Made by a program: the position numbers and the translations under genes | From: Micromonospora cathayae | GTDB taxonomy: Bacteria > Actinomycetota > Actinomycetes > Mycobacteriales > Micromonosporaceae | Length of the DNA stretch: 64,000 bases | Assembly: GCF_028993575.1 (NCBI RefSeq) | Contig: NZ_CP118615.1 | Span: 3,410,001 to 3,474,000, forward strand | Direction of reading: 5' to 3' | Notes under the pieces: generated by a model | Told to the model about the DNA's origin: nothing | The model's input: only the letters and a program-made list of their open reading frames with translations | The model's database searches: none | In this document: one piece after another, positions 25,665-33,777 of the stretch | How positions within the stretch are numbered: position 1 is the first letter of the stretch | Layout of the letters: the number at the start of each line of letters is the position of its first letter

Positions 25665-26903
25665 ATGGACACCCTGACCCGACGGCGGTTCCTGGTGGCG
25701 AGCGGGGTGGTCGGCGCGACCGCCCTGGCGGCCGGGGCCACCGCCCACCGCCTGGACGACCTGTTCGCCACCGCCGGGGACCGCGACCCGCAGGCCCGTA
25801 CGCTGGTGCTGATCACCCTGTACGGGGGTAACGACGGCCTGAACACGGTGATCCCGTACGCCGACCCGGCCTACCACGACGCCCGCCCCGAGTTGGCGTA
25901 CCCGGAGGACGCGGTGCGGAAGCTGGACGACCGGGTGGGCCTCAACCCGGCCCTGGCCGGCCTGCACCGGTTGCACGACGCGGGCCGGCTCGCCGTGGTC
26001 CGGGGCGTGGGTTACCCGCAACCGGACCGCAGCCACTTCCGTTCGATGGACATCTGGCACACCGCCGAACCGGAACGTCCCGGCACCACCGGCTGGCTCG
26101 GCCGGTGGCTGGACCGGGCCGGTGGCGACCCGCGGCTGGCGGTCTCCTTCGAGCCGGCGCTGCCGCCGCTGCTGGCCGGGGAACGCAGCGCGGGCGCGGC
26201 GGTGCCGGTGACCGGACGGCGGACGGTCCGGGGGCTGCCGGAGTCCACACTGGCCGGGTTCGCCGCCACCGCCGGGGAGGACACCCCGGCCCGGGCCCGC
26301 GCGGCGGCCTGCTTCGCCGACCTGCGCGCGGTCGACGCGATGGTCCAGGGGGTCCGCGACGACGACGCGGCCGGGGAGGAGCCGGACGGCGAGCCGGAAC
26401 CGGCCACCGCGACCGGTGGCGCGGGCACCCCGCTCGACGCCCAGTTGGACCTGGTCGCCCGGTGCGTCGAGGCGCGCGTCGCCACCCGGGTCTTCTCGGT
26501 CTCGCTGGGCGGCTTCGACACCCACGCCGACGAGAAGCGGCTCCAGGAGGTCCTGCTCGGGCAGGTGGACCGCGCGGTGAGTGGCTTCGTCGACCGGATG
26601 GCGGGTACCGAAGCCGGCCGGCAGGTGGTGGTGGTCGTCTACTCGGAGTTCGGCCGACGGGTCCGGGCTAACGGCTCCGACGGCACCGACCACGGCACCG
26701 CCTCGGACGTCCTGCTGCTGGGCTCCGGTGTGCGCGGCGGCCGGTACGGCGAGCCGCCCAGCCTCACCGACCTCGACGGCGGCGACCTGAGGTTCACCAC
26801 CGACTTCCGGGACGTCTACGCCACCCTGCTGGAGCGGGTCCTGGACACCGATCCGGGCGCGGTGCTCGGCGGCTGGCGCGGCCGGCTCACCGGCCCGCTC
26901 TGA
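25665..26903 (+). CDS. DUF1501 domain protein, Tat-exported
   Basis: A 412-residue protein with a Tat signal (TRRRFLVASGVVGATALAAG). DUF1501 belongs to the alkaline phosphatase/sulfatase-like superfamily; LVLITLYGGNDGLNTVIPY, SHFRSMDIWHTA, SLGGFDTHADEK and VVVYSEFGRRVRANGSDGTD are typical of it. It forms an operon with the DUF1800 gene (AGGAG before the start). The pair is thought to act at the cell envelope, but the reaction is not known. Confidence 0.88.
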   Translation: MDTLTRRRFLVASGVVGATALAAGATAHRLDDLFATAGDRDPQARTLVLITLYGGNDGLNTVIPYADPAYHDARPELAYPEDAVRKLDDRVGLNPALAGLHRLHDAGRLAVVRGVGYPQPDRSHFRSMDIWHTAEPERPGTTGWLGRWLDRAGGDPRLAVSFEPALPPLLAGERSAGAAVPVTGRRTVRGLPESTLAGFAATAGEDTPARARAAACFADLRAVDAMVQGVRDDDAAGEEPDGEPEPATATGGAGTPLDAQLDLVARCVEARVATRVFSVSLGGFDTHADEKRLQEVLLGQVDRAVSGFVDRMAGTEAGRQVVVVVYSEFGRRVRANGSDGTDHGTASDVLLLGSGVRGGRYGEPPSLTDLDGGDLRFTTDFRDVYATLLERVLDTDPGAVLGGWRGRLTGPL

Positions 26904-27005
26904 CCCGACCGTTCCGCTCTGACGCGAGCCTGTCCCCGGCCCCGGCCGTGCCGGTGACCGCCGAAATCGGTTGATCCGGGCGGCCGGGCGGGAAGTAATG
27001 GGGGC

Positions 27006-27578
27006 ATGACTCCTGAGACGGTGGTACGACTGCTGGCCGAGCCGGACCGGATGCGGGTACTCGGCGCGGTGGCTCTCGGGGCGGAGACGCCCGACGCGGT
27101 GGCGGCGGCGTCCGGCCTGCCGGCGCGGACCGTGTCGGTGGCGCTGCACCGGCTCCGGGAGCACGGGCTGGTGGTCGCCGAGGGCGGCGCGCTCCGGGTC
27201 GACCACGGCGCGCTGCGCGAGCTGGCCCGCGCGACACCGTCCACGGTCGCCCCGGACACCCCCGACGCCGGGCTGCGGCCGTTCGTGCGCGGCGACCGGC
27301 TGGTCAGCGTCCCGGCTCAGCTCAGCCGACGGGAGGCGGTCCTGCGGCACGTCGCCGAACGGGCCTTCGAGCCGGGTGCCGACTACTCCGAGCCGGCCGT
27401 CAACGACCGGCTGCGGGCCTGGTGCGACGGGGGCGGGGTCGACCACGTCACGATCCGCCGGTACCTGATCGACCTGGGGATCCTCTCCCGGACGGGCGGG
27501 GTCTACCGGCTCGGACCGGAGCCGTCCGGCGCGCCGGGCCCGGCGGAGCGGTACGTCCGGGCGATGGGCCTGGACTGA
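27006..27578 (+). CDS. HTH regulator with DUF2087 domain
   Basis: A 190-residue protein. Residues ~5-60 form an ArsR-like winged helix (LLAEPDRMRVLGAVALGA, then ASGLPARTVSVALHRLREHG). Residues ~110-180 are DUF2087, identifiable from YSEPAVNDRLRAW and VTIRRYLIDLGILSRTGG. DUF2087 proteins are small putative transcription regulators with unknown signals. ATG 27006 follows AGTAAT by 6 bases, so the transcript may have no leader. It is a single gene, with convergent neighbours on its right. Confidence 0.8.
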   Translation: MTPETVVRLLAEPDRMRVLGAVALGAETPDAVAAASGLPARTVSVALHRLREHGLVVAEGGALRVDHGALRELARATPSTVAPDTPDAGLRPFVRGDRLVSVPAQLSRREAVLRHVAERAFEPGADYSEPAVNDRLRAWCDGGGVDHVTIRRYLIDLGILSRTGGVYRLGPEPSGAPGPAERYVRAMGLD

Positions 27579-27631
27579 GCACGCGCCCCGACGACCCGCC
27601 CCGGCCGACGCGGTCGCGCCGTCCGCGACGA

Positions 27632-27671
27632 GCCCGCGCTCGTGCCGGGGACGCCCGCGCTCGTGCCGGGG
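27632..27671. repeat. 19-bp direct repeat, two copies
   Basis: GCCCGCGCTCGTGCCGGGG occurs at 27632-27650 and 27653-27671, in the short space between convergent genes. Confidence 0.8.
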
Positions 27672-27675
27672 TGGC

Positions 27676-28050
27676 TCAGAAGGCGTACGGGCCGAAGCGG
27701 CCCCAGGCCACCACGACCAGCAGCGCGACCAGCAGCAGGTTCCGCAGTACCGGCCCGACCTCGCGGCGCAGGGCGTGGGTGACGACCGCGCCGACCATGA
27801 TGATCAGCAGGCCGACGGCGGCCAGTGGCACCAGCACCGGGGCGATGTGGAGCGCGCCGGGGAGGATCAGCCCGATCGCGGCCAGTACCTCCAGCGCACC
27901 GATGAGCTTGATCAGCCCGGCGGGGAAGGGCGCCAGCGCCTCCATGCCGGAGGTGAGCAGCTGCTCCTTCGGGCGGGCCAGCTTGAGGCCGCCGATGACG
28001 GCGAAGACGACGGCGAGCAGACCGGCGATGGCCCACAGGGCGACGTTCAT
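27676..28050 (-). CDS. DoxX-like small membrane protein
   Basis: A 124-residue protein with four hydrophobic helices and the DoxX-family opening ALWAIAGLLAVVFAVIGGLK followed by LARPKEQL. FPAGLIKLIGALEVLAAIGL is the second conserved block. DoxX-like proteins are membrane proteins sometimes linked to thiol redox or quinone chemistry; the role here is unknown. ATG 28050 is the natural start because a hydrophobic helix follows at once. It lies downstream of the dihydrofolate reductase-like gene in the same direction, 208 bp away. Confidence 0.82.
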   Translation of the reverse strand: MNVALWAIAGLLAVVFAVIGGLKLARPKEQLLTSGMEALAPFPAGLIKLIGALEVLAAIGLILPGALHIAPVLVPLAAVGLLIIMVGAVVTHALRREVGPVLRNLLLVALLVVVAWGRFGPYAF

Positions 28051-28142
28051 GTCCGGGCCTTCCGCGGGAGCCATTCGAGATCGTGGATCAGCACGCGGAA
28101 CGGTAACAGATCTTGACGGTGGTCGGGGCCCGCCGCGGTGCG

Positions 28143-28188
28143 GCCTGACGCGGTGGGCTTCACGGTCGTCAGGGCCTGACGCGGTGGG
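28143..28188. repeat. 15-bp direct repeat with 31-bp period
   Basis: GCCTGACGCGGTGGG occurs at 28143-28157 and 28174-28188, between the DoxX-like and reductase-like genes. Confidence 0.8.
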
Positions 28189-28258
28189 GCGCGGCGGTCG
28201 GTCCGCCGGCCGGGAACACGACCGGCGGCAAACCGGGCCGCACCCCACCGGGACGCGG

Positions 28259-28912
28259 TCAGGCGGTGGCGAGCCGCCGCTGCTGCTCCTCCTCGCTCGG
28301 CTCGGCCAGCGCGAACGAACCGATCTCGATCTCGCCGGTCGGCTGGTAGGTGACGATGAACGTGCCCGACGGCGAGATCCGCGTCGAGGCGACCTCGAAC
28401 CGCCGGGGCAGGGTGCCGTCGCCGAAGAGACGCTTGCCGGCACCCACCACCACCGGGAAGACCATCAGCCGGAACTCGTCCACCAGGTCGTGCCGGAGCA
28501 GCGTCTGGATGAGGTTGCTGCTGCCGTGCACCTGGATCTCCGGCCCGTCCCCGCGCTTCAGTTCGGCGATCCGGGCCGGGGCGTCGCCGCCGAAGACGGT
28601 GGCCGGCCCCCAGGCCGGGTTCCGCAGGGTGGTCGAGGCGACGTACTTGTGGGCGGCGTTCAGCGCGTCGGCACCCGGGTCGTCCCGCACGTTCGGCCAG
28701 TGCGACGCGAAGATCTCGTACGTGCGCCGGCCGAGCAGCAGGTCGAAGGGCTGACCCATGATCTCGCCCATGGTCTCGCCGACCGCGTCGTCGAACAGGT
28801 TGACGATCCACCCGCCCTGGTGGAAGTCACCGGACGGATCCTCCTGCGGCCCGCCGGGTGACTGCATCACCCCGTCCAGCGTGAGGAACGCGTTGACGAC
28901 AAGTTTTCTCAT
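28259..28912 (-). CDS. Dihydrofolate reductase/RibD C-terminal family protein
   Basis: A 217-residue protein of the RibD_C/DHFR-like superfamily: MRKLVVNAFLTLDGVMQSPG, LLLGRRTYEIFASHWP, IQVHGSSNLIQTLLRHDLVD and VFPVVVGAGKRLFGDG match the common actinobacterial type. ATG 28912 is preferred over 28927 because AGGGA is well spaced from it. These proteins bind NADPH, but substrates are mostly unknown and they are unlikely to be the essential folate enzyme. About 250 bp upstream, before the divergent phosphatase-like gene, hold no visible gene. Confidence 0.88.
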   Translation of the reverse strand: MRKLVVNAFLTLDGVMQSPGGPQEDPSGDFHQGGWIVNLFDDAVGETMGEIMGQPFDLLLGRRTYEIFASHWPNVRDDPGADALNAAHKYVASTTLRNPAWGPATVFGGDAPARIAELKRGDGPEIQVHGSSNLIQTLLRHDLVDEFRLMVFPVVVGAGKRLFGDGTLPRRFEVASTRISPSGTFIVTYQPTGEIEIGSFALAEPSEEEQQRRLATA

Positions 28913-29152
28913 GAAATGTCCCTTCATGGGGCAGGCTGACGGCTCGGCCCGACGGGGCGACGCCGGGGGTGGAAGACGCCGGTCCGCCGGGCCGGGCCCT
29001 CACCCTCGGTACCTAACGAGCCCCGTCGGCGACCGGTCGCGGGTGGTCCCGGCCCTGGTAGCAGCCCGGGTGGCGACGGCTCGGCGGCGCGGGCCCGCCG
29101 TGACGGACAGTGCCCGGCGTGCCGGGGGCCACCGGCTGGAGGAAACCGCCCC

Positions 29153-29158
29153 TACCAT
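29153..29158 (+). promoter_or_regulatory. -10 box TACCAT, leaderless type
   Basis: It lies seven bases before ATG 29166 of the phosphatase-like gene. Confidence 0.5.
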
Positions 29159-29165
29159 CGGCGTC

Positions 29166-29606
29166 ATGGGTACGTCATCGTGGGAGCCGACCACGCCCGG
29201 GGTGCTGCGCCTACCCTCGGGCCGCCTGGTCCGGGGACGCGGCCTGCGGGCCGGACCGCCGGCCGGGCCACCGCCGACCCTCGGGGTCTACCTGCTCGGC
29301 GCGCCGCCACCCGCCGTCGACTGGGAGAGCCGGTGGCTGCCCTGGCCGGACTTCCGGCTCCCCCGGGACCGGACGGCCGTCGCGCCGCTGCTGCGCGAGG
29401 TCTGGGCGCGGGCCGTGTCCGAGCGGGTCGAGTTGGCCTGCGCCGGTGGTCGGGGTCGCACCGGCACCGCCCTGGCCTGCCTCGCCGTCGTCGACGGGGT
29501 GCCGGCGGCCGAAGCGGTCGACTACGTGCGGCGGCACTACCATCCGCACGCCGTCGAGACGCCCTGGCAGAAGCGGTACGTCAGGCGGTTCCGTCCGGCA
29601 CCGTGA
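29166..29606 (+). CDS. Protein tyrosine/dual-specificity phosphatase-like protein
   Basis: A 146-residue cytoplasmic protein with the CX5R phosphatase loop CAGGRGRTGTA at residues ~98-108, followed by a helix (LACLAVVDGVPAAEAVDYVR) as in dual-specificity phosphatases. The loop lacks the usual preceding His (ELACAGG instead of xHC), so activity needs testing. It ends YVRRFRPAP. Its last 26 bp overlap the 3' end of the convergent MFS gene. The start is set by ATG 29166, which lies just after a TACCAT box. Confidence 0.75.
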   Translation: MGTSSWEPTTPGVLRLPSGRLVRGRGLRAGPPAGPPPTLGVYLLGAPPPAVDWESRWLPWPDFRLPRDRTAVAPLLREVWARAVSERVELACAGGRGRTGTALACLAVVDGVPAAEAVDYVRRHYHPHAVETPWQKRYVRRFRPAP

Positions 29607-30822
29607 CGGCGGGTCCCGACGGCCGCCCCGGCGACCGCCCCGTAGACCGGCCCGTCGACCGGGGCCGCGTCCGGCCGGTCAGCAGCGGCTCGGCCAGTAC
29701 GACCAGCAGCGCCACCACGGTGAGCAGCCCACCCACCGTGAAGGCCCCCCGTACGCCGAGCGGGGCCAGCAGCACCCCGCCGAGCAGCGCGCCGAGCGCG
29801 ACGCCCACGTTGAACGCGGCGGAGTTGGCGGCGAAGGCGAGTTCGGTGCGCCCCGGCGCGACCTGGAGCATCCGGCCCTGGGTCACCAGGAAGACCGGGG
29901 CGGCCGAGCAGCCCAGCAGGGCCAGCAGCCCTACCACCACGACCTGCCCGGTGGCGAAACCGCCCAGCCCGAGCAGAGCGACCGCCTGCACCCCGACCGG
30001 CACCACCAGCGTGGCGTACGGGAACCGGTCCAGCAGGTGACCGGCCAGGCCCACCCCGGCGATCCCGGCCAGCCCGAACACGAACAGCAGCGGCCCCACC
30101 GTCTCGTCGGCGAAGCCGGTGACCCCGGTCAGCAGCCGGACCAGGTAGGTGAACCCGGCGAACATGCCGGTCATCGAGACGGCGGTCACCAGCAGCGTCA
30201 CCACGAACCGGCCGGTGTGCGGGGCGGACCCGTACGCGCCGTGGCTCTCCTCCGGCCGGCTGGTCGGCAGCAGCCCGGCCACCACCACCAACGCGGCGAC
30301 CGCGAGGGCGGCCAGCGCCAGGAACGGTGCCCGCCACCCGGCCTGCTGCCCCAGCCAGGTGCCGGCCGGCACCCCGAGCACGGTCGCCAGCGAACCGCCG
30401 ACCGACATCACGGCGACCACCCGGCCCCGGACCCGGGGCGCGAACAGCCCCACCGCGACCGGGGCGGTCACCGCCCAGAACAGCGCCTGCGCCAGCGCGG
30501 TCGCCACCCGGGCGGCGAGCAGCACCCGGTAGTCGACCGCGACCACCGCGACCAGAGTGGACAGCACCAGGACCGCCAGCACGCCGGTGAGCGTGTACCG
30601 GCGGGGCAGGTTCCGGGTGACCTGCGCGAGCGGCAGCGAGACGACGGCCACGGTGAGGCCGTAGCCGGTGACCAGGTAACCCACCCAGGGCAGCGGGACG
30701 GCCAGGTCCGCCGACATCAGCGGGAGCAGGCCGATCGGCAGGTTCTCGGTGGTGTTGAAGGCGAACGCGGACGCCGCGAGCGCCAGCAGCACGGTGACCC
30801 GCCGCCAGGTGGGGGAGGACAT
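29581..30822 (-). CDS. MFS transporter, DHA1-type efflux-like
   Basis: A 413-residue membrane protein with 12 predicted hydrophobic segments. NTTENLPIGLLPLMSADL at the start, the motif-A loop between helices 2 and 3 (LAQVTRNLPRRY), and GLFAPRVRGRVVAVMSVGGS are typical of DHA1 drug/sugar exporters. The C-terminal tail is a Pro/Arg/Ser/Thr/Gly-rich repeat (RSTGRSTGRSPGRPSG). GAAAGGAACG precedes ATG 30822. The substrate is unknown. Its 3' end overlaps the convergent phosphatase-like gene by 26 bp. Confidence 0.88.
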   Translation of the reverse strand: MSSPTWRRVTVLLALAASAFAFNTTENLPIGLLPLMSADLAVPLPWVGYLVTGYGLTVAVVSLPLAQVTRNLPRRYTLTGVLAVLVLSTLVAVVAVDYRVLLAARVATALAQALFWAVTAPVAVGLFAPRVRGRVVAVMSVGGSLATVLGVPAGTWLGQQAGWRAPFLALAALAVAALVVVAGLLPTSRPEESHGAYGSAPHTGRFVVTLLVTAVSMTGMFAGFTYLVRLLTGVTGFADETVGPLLFVFGLAGIAGVGLAGHLLDRFPYATLVVPVGVQAVALLGLGGFATGQVVVVGLLALLGCSAAPVFLVTQGRMLQVAPGRTELAFAANSAAFNVGVALGALLGGVLLAPLGVRGAFTVGGLLTVVALLVVLAEPLLTGRTRPRSTGRSTGRSPGRPSGPAVTVPDGTA

Positions 30823-30945
30823 CCGTCGACGTTCCTTTCGCGTCGGTGGTGCGGACCCAGATCAAGGACCCGCGGCTCGCCGGGCCGGCCCCCGGACCGG
30901 CGCGACCACACCGACCGGGGCCGGGCGGGGGACCGGTACAGCCGT

Positions 30946-30951
30946 TACGCT
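30946..30951 (+). promoter_or_regulatory. -10 box TACGCT, leaderless type
   Basis: It lies six bases before GTG 30958; no ribosome-binding site is present there. Confidence 0.5.
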
Positions 30952-30957
30952 ACCGGC

Positions 30958-31512
30958 GTGGCGGGTCTGTTGCGGGGCATGGCGGAGCGGGTCGGTCGGG
31001 TCGTCCGGGGCGGTGGCGTCGGCCGGTCGACCCCCACCGGACGCGGCGCAGCGGCCGGTACCCCGGCCGTACCCGGTGGGGCCGCCGGCACCCCGGCGCA
31101 GATCCCCGCGCAGGTGGCCCGGCGGCGGCAGGTGGCCGCGCTGCGCCGCCGCGAGCTGACCTACGCCCCGGAGCTGGACGGTCGGGCCGACCCGGGCGAG
31201 ATCGTCTGGACCTGGGTGTCCTACGAGGACGATCCCCGGCAGGGCAAGGACCGGCCGGTGCTGGTGGTGGGACGCTCCAGCCGTACCCTCTTCGGTCTGA
31301 TGCTGTCCAGCCAGGCCGACCGGGACGGCCAGCGGCACTGGTTCCCGCTCGGCGCGGGCGCGTGGGACGGCGGCAACCGACCGAGCTGGGTCCGGCTCGA
31401 CCGGGTGCTCACCATGCGGGAGGACGGCATCCGCCGGGAGGGCGCGGTGCTGGACCGGGCCCGGTTCGACCGGGTCGCCGAGGTGCTGCGGGCCCGGTAC
31501 GACTGGCGGTGA
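30958..31512 (+). CDS. PemK/MazF-like family protein
   Basis: A 184-residue protein. Residues ~80-184 form a PemK/MazF-like barrel: GEIVWTWVSYEDDPRQGKDR followed by PVLVVGRSSRTLFGLMLSS, and SWVRLDRVLTMREDGIRREG, as in the common actinobacterial PemK-like group. The first ~75 residues are a basic, Gly/Pro/Arg-rich extension. No antitoxin gene lies next to it, so it may not be a toxin. GTG 30958 is chosen from its TACGCT-N6-GTG context; ATG 30979 is an alternative. Confidence 0.7.
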   Translation: MAGLLRGMAERVGRVVRGGGVGRSTPTGRGAAAGTPAVPGGAAGTPAQIPAQVARRRQVAALRRRELTYAPELDGRADPGEIVWTWVSYEDDPRQGKDRPVLVVGRSSRTLFGLMLSSQADRDGQRHWFPLGAGAWDGGNRPSWVRLDRVLTMREDGIRREGAVLDRARFDRVAEVLRARYDWR

Positions 31513-31552
31513 CGCGCCCCGCTCGTACCGGGCCGACGCCCGCTACGACCGG

Positions 31553-31628
31553 CGGTGGACGGCCGGGGCGGCGGTGGACGGCCGGGACAGCGGTGAACGG
31601 CCGGGACAGCGGTGAACGGCCAGGGTCA
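31553..31628. repeat. 19-bp tandem repeat, four copies
   Basis: Units start at 31553, 31572, 31591 and 31610 (pattern CGGTGRACGGCCGGGACAG). The last unit contains the stop codon of the phosphoesterase gene. Confidence 0.85.
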
Positions 31629-32141
31629 GGGCAGTGACCGGGCGATGCCCCGGGCATGGTCGGTGACCGCCGCCCCGACCACCCGGGCCTCGATCGGCAG
31701 CACCTCCAGGCACCGGCGCACGGCGGCGGCCATCAGCGCGTTGGGCACCCGCATGGAGAGCGTGCAGTGCGGCACCCAGCGCCCCGGCTGGTAGTGCTCG
31801 GACAGCCCCACCCCGGCCCGGATCAGCCGGTCGTGCACCTGCGCGTGGTGGGCGAGCAGCTCCGGCGTCGGGGTCGGGCCGAGCCACAGCACCCGGCCGA
31901 CGAACTGCCCGGCGTACCGGAACGACAGCGGCAACGGCGCGGCCACCGTCATCCCCGCCAGCGCCCCGGCCACCAGGTCCGGGTCCAGCCGGGGGGCCAC
32001 CGCCAGCGACAGGTGCGGCCGGTGCCGCTGGTCCAGCAGGTACCGCAGGCTCTGCACCCCCTCGGCCTCCAGCGCGTCCCAGAGCACCCGGATCCGTCGG
32101 GTGGCGGCGGTGTCGAGATACAGCTCCAGCGCGGCGACCAC
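31626..32141 (-). CDS. 2'-5' RNA ligase/2H phosphoesterase family protein
   Basis: A 171-residue protein with the two HxS/T catalytic motifs of 2H phosphoesterases: RPHLSLAV (~residues 42-49) and VPHCTLSM (~residues 128-135). Members hydrolyse 2',3'-cyclic phosphates or seal RNA 2'-5' ends; the substrate is unknown. The GTG start at 32141 has TAGGGT six bases upstream, so the mRNA is probably leaderless. It follows the alcohol dehydrogenase gene in the same direction after 23 bp. The stop lies within a tandem repeat. Confidence 0.8.
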   Translation of the reverse strand: MVAALELYLDTAATRRIRVLWDALEAEGVQSLRYLLDQRHRPHLSLAVAPRLDPDLVAGALAGMTVAAPLPLSFRYAGQFVGRVLWLGPTPTPELLAHHAQVHDRLIRAGVGLSEHYQPGRWVPHCTLSMRVPNALMAAAVRRCLEVLPIEARVVGAAVTDHARGIARSLP

Positions 32142-32147
32142 CGGCCC

Positions 32148-32153
32148 ACCCTA
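32148..32153 (-). promoter_or_regulatory. -10 box TAGGGT, leaderless type
   Basis: It lies six bases before GTG 32141 on the minus strand. Confidence 0.5.
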
Positions 32154-32164
32154 GGGCCGTGCGG

Positions 32165-33214
32165 TCAGGGCACGATCACCGCCCGGCCGGCCACCTTCCC
32201 CTCCTGCAACAGGTGGTACGCGTGCACCGCCTCGTCCAGCCCGAACGTGGTGATCTTCGGCCGGACCAGTCCCCGCGCGCCCAGGTCCAGCACCTCCACC
32301 AGCTCCGGCCGGCTGCCCCAGTAGGTGGTCTGGATGCTCACCTCGTACGGCACGGAGAAGAACGACACCGGCAGGGTGCCGCCCCCGATCCCGACGATGG
32401 TCAGGTCGCCGACGGTACGGGCGCTGGCCACGCCGAGCTTCAGGGTGGCGTCCGCGCCGACGAAGTCGAGCACCACGTCCGCGCCCCGCCCGTGCGGGGT
32501 GGCCGCCCGGATCCGGTCCACCGCGTCCCCGCCCGGGGTGAGGGTCAGGTCCGCCCCGCACTCCCGGCCCAGGGCGAGCGCCTCCTCACGGGTGTCCACC
32601 GCGATCACCCGGGCCGCCGTGGTGGCCTTGAGGATCTGCACCCCGACGTGCCCCAGACCGCCCACCCCGATCACCAGGGCGGTGCTGCCCGGGGGCAGCT
32701 TGGCCCAGGAACGCCGGACCGCGTGGTACGGGGTGAGCCCGGCATCGGTCAGCGGCGCGGCCTGCACCGGGTCCAGCCCCTCCGGCAGCGGCAGCACGTG
32801 CCGGGCGGCCGGGACCAGCAGGTACTCGGCCATTCCCCCGTCCATCCCCAGGCCACCGCCGCCGCCCGGCACCGGCGCGCCGGCCGGGTTCTCGCAGTAC
32901 GTGTCGACACCCACCCGGCAGCGGGCGCAGGTGCCGCAGCCCCACGGCCCGTACACCGCGACCGGCTGCCCCACCTCCAGGCCGGTCACCCCGGCACCGA
33001 GGGCGTGCACCCAGCCGGCGTTCTCGTGGCCGAGCGTGAACGGCGGGTTCCACGGCACCGCCCCCGCCTCGAAGTCGTGCATCAGGTGCAGGTCGGAGTG
33101 GCAGGCCCCGGCCGCCCCGATCCGTACCACCACCTGCCCGGGGCCGGGGGTCGGTTCGTCGACCTCGACCAGCTCCGGTTCGGTCTTCCAGTCCCGCAGT
33201 CGCAGTGCACGCAT
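32165..33214 (-). CDS. Zinc-dependent alcohol dehydrogenase
   Basis: A 349-residue medium-chain dehydrogenase. The catalytic zinc site shows Cys in AGACHSDLHL and His/Glu in TLGHENAGWV. The structural zinc site is CGTCARCRVGVDTYC with all four Cys. The Rossmann loop is VIGVGGLGHVGVQ, followed by VIAVDTREEAL, where the Asp favours NAD+. It is similar in layout to Rhodococcus ADH-A-type secondary alcohol dehydrogenases. GGAAGGCG precedes ATG 33214. The upstream region has repeated CTCACCCGG elements. Confidence 0.92.
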   Translation of the reverse strand: MRALRLRDWKTEPELVEVDEPTPGPGQVVVRIGAAGACHSDLHLMHDFEAGAVPWNPPFTLGHENAGWVHALGAGVTGLEVGQPVAVYGPWGCGTCARCRVGVDTYCENPAGAPVPGGGGGLGMDGGMAEYLLVPAARHVLPLPEGLDPVQAAPLTDAGLTPYHAVRRSWAKLPPGSTALVIGVGGLGHVGVQILKATTAARVIAVDTREEALALGRECGADLTLTPGGDAVDRIRAATPHGRGADVVLDFVGADATLKLGVASARTVGDLTIVGIGGGTLPVSFFSVPYEVSIQTTYWGSRPELVEVLDLGARGLVRPKITTFGLDEAVHAYHLLQEGKVAGRAVIVP

Positions 33215-33304
33215 GGTCGTCGCCTTCCTCGTCCGCCTCGGCTCCCGGCCCCGCCGAGTCCGTCTTGACTCCCGGCCCCGCCGACTACCCGGCTCGGGCG
33301 GGAA

Positions 33305-33352
33305 CTCACCCGGCCGGATCTCACCCGGGTCGGGTGAGCCGGTCTCACCCGG
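33305..33352. promoter_or_regulatory. Three CTCACCCGG direct repeats plus one inverted copy
   Basis: Direct copies lie at 33305, 33320 and 33344. CTCACCCG (33320-33327) and CGGGTGAG (33331-33338) form an inverted pair with a 3-base spacer. The cluster lies between the divergent dehydrogenase and SCP2-like genes, so it is a candidate operator. Confidence 0.45.
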
Positions 33353-33372
33353 GCGGATGCGACCGTGCGGGC

Positions 33373-33777
33373 GTGGACGCGTGTGAGAGGGCCGCCGGGG
33401 CGGCCACCCCGGCGAAGGACTACCTGGCGCACCGGATGGCCGGCCGGCACCCGGACCTGCCGGAGACGACGGCGGGGACGATCCGCCTGGACATGACCGA
33501 GGACGGGTGTACCGACCACTGGTACCTCACCCTCGCCGACCAGCACGTCCGGGTGACCCGCTCTGCGGAGGACGCCGAGCTGGTCATCCGGGCCGACCGG
33601 CAGGTCTTCGACGAACTGGCCACCGGCCAGGCCCGGATCGGTGCCACCCTGATGCGCAACGACCTCACCGTGCAGGGACAGCTGCCGCTGCTGATGTCGC
33701 TGCGCCGGTTGTTCCCGGGGCCGGCGGACGCCCGGCATCCCCGGGACGTGGCGCGCGGCGGAGGTGACCGCCGGTGA
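33373..33777 (+). CDS. SCP2 sterol-binding-like domain protein
   Basis: A 134-residue protein. Residues ~35-115 look like an SCP2 domain: GTIRLDMTEDG, WYLTLADQHVRVT, ADAELVIRADRQVFDELATG with its variant here (SAEDAELVIRADRQVF), and a final hydrophobic DLTVQGQLPLLMSLRRLFPG. Bacterial SCP2 proteins may bind lipid-like ligands. The GTG start at 33373 removes an unlikely Pro-rich extension. It overlaps the debranching-enzyme gene by GTGA, so the two are probably co-translated, though a functional link is not clear. Confidence 0.75.
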   Translation: MDACERAAGAATPAKDYLAHRMAGRHPDLPETTAGTIRLDMTEDGCTDHWYLTLADQHVRVTRSAEDAELVIRADRQVFDELATGQARIGATLMRNDLTVQGQLPLLMSLRRLFPGPADARHPRDVARGGGDRR

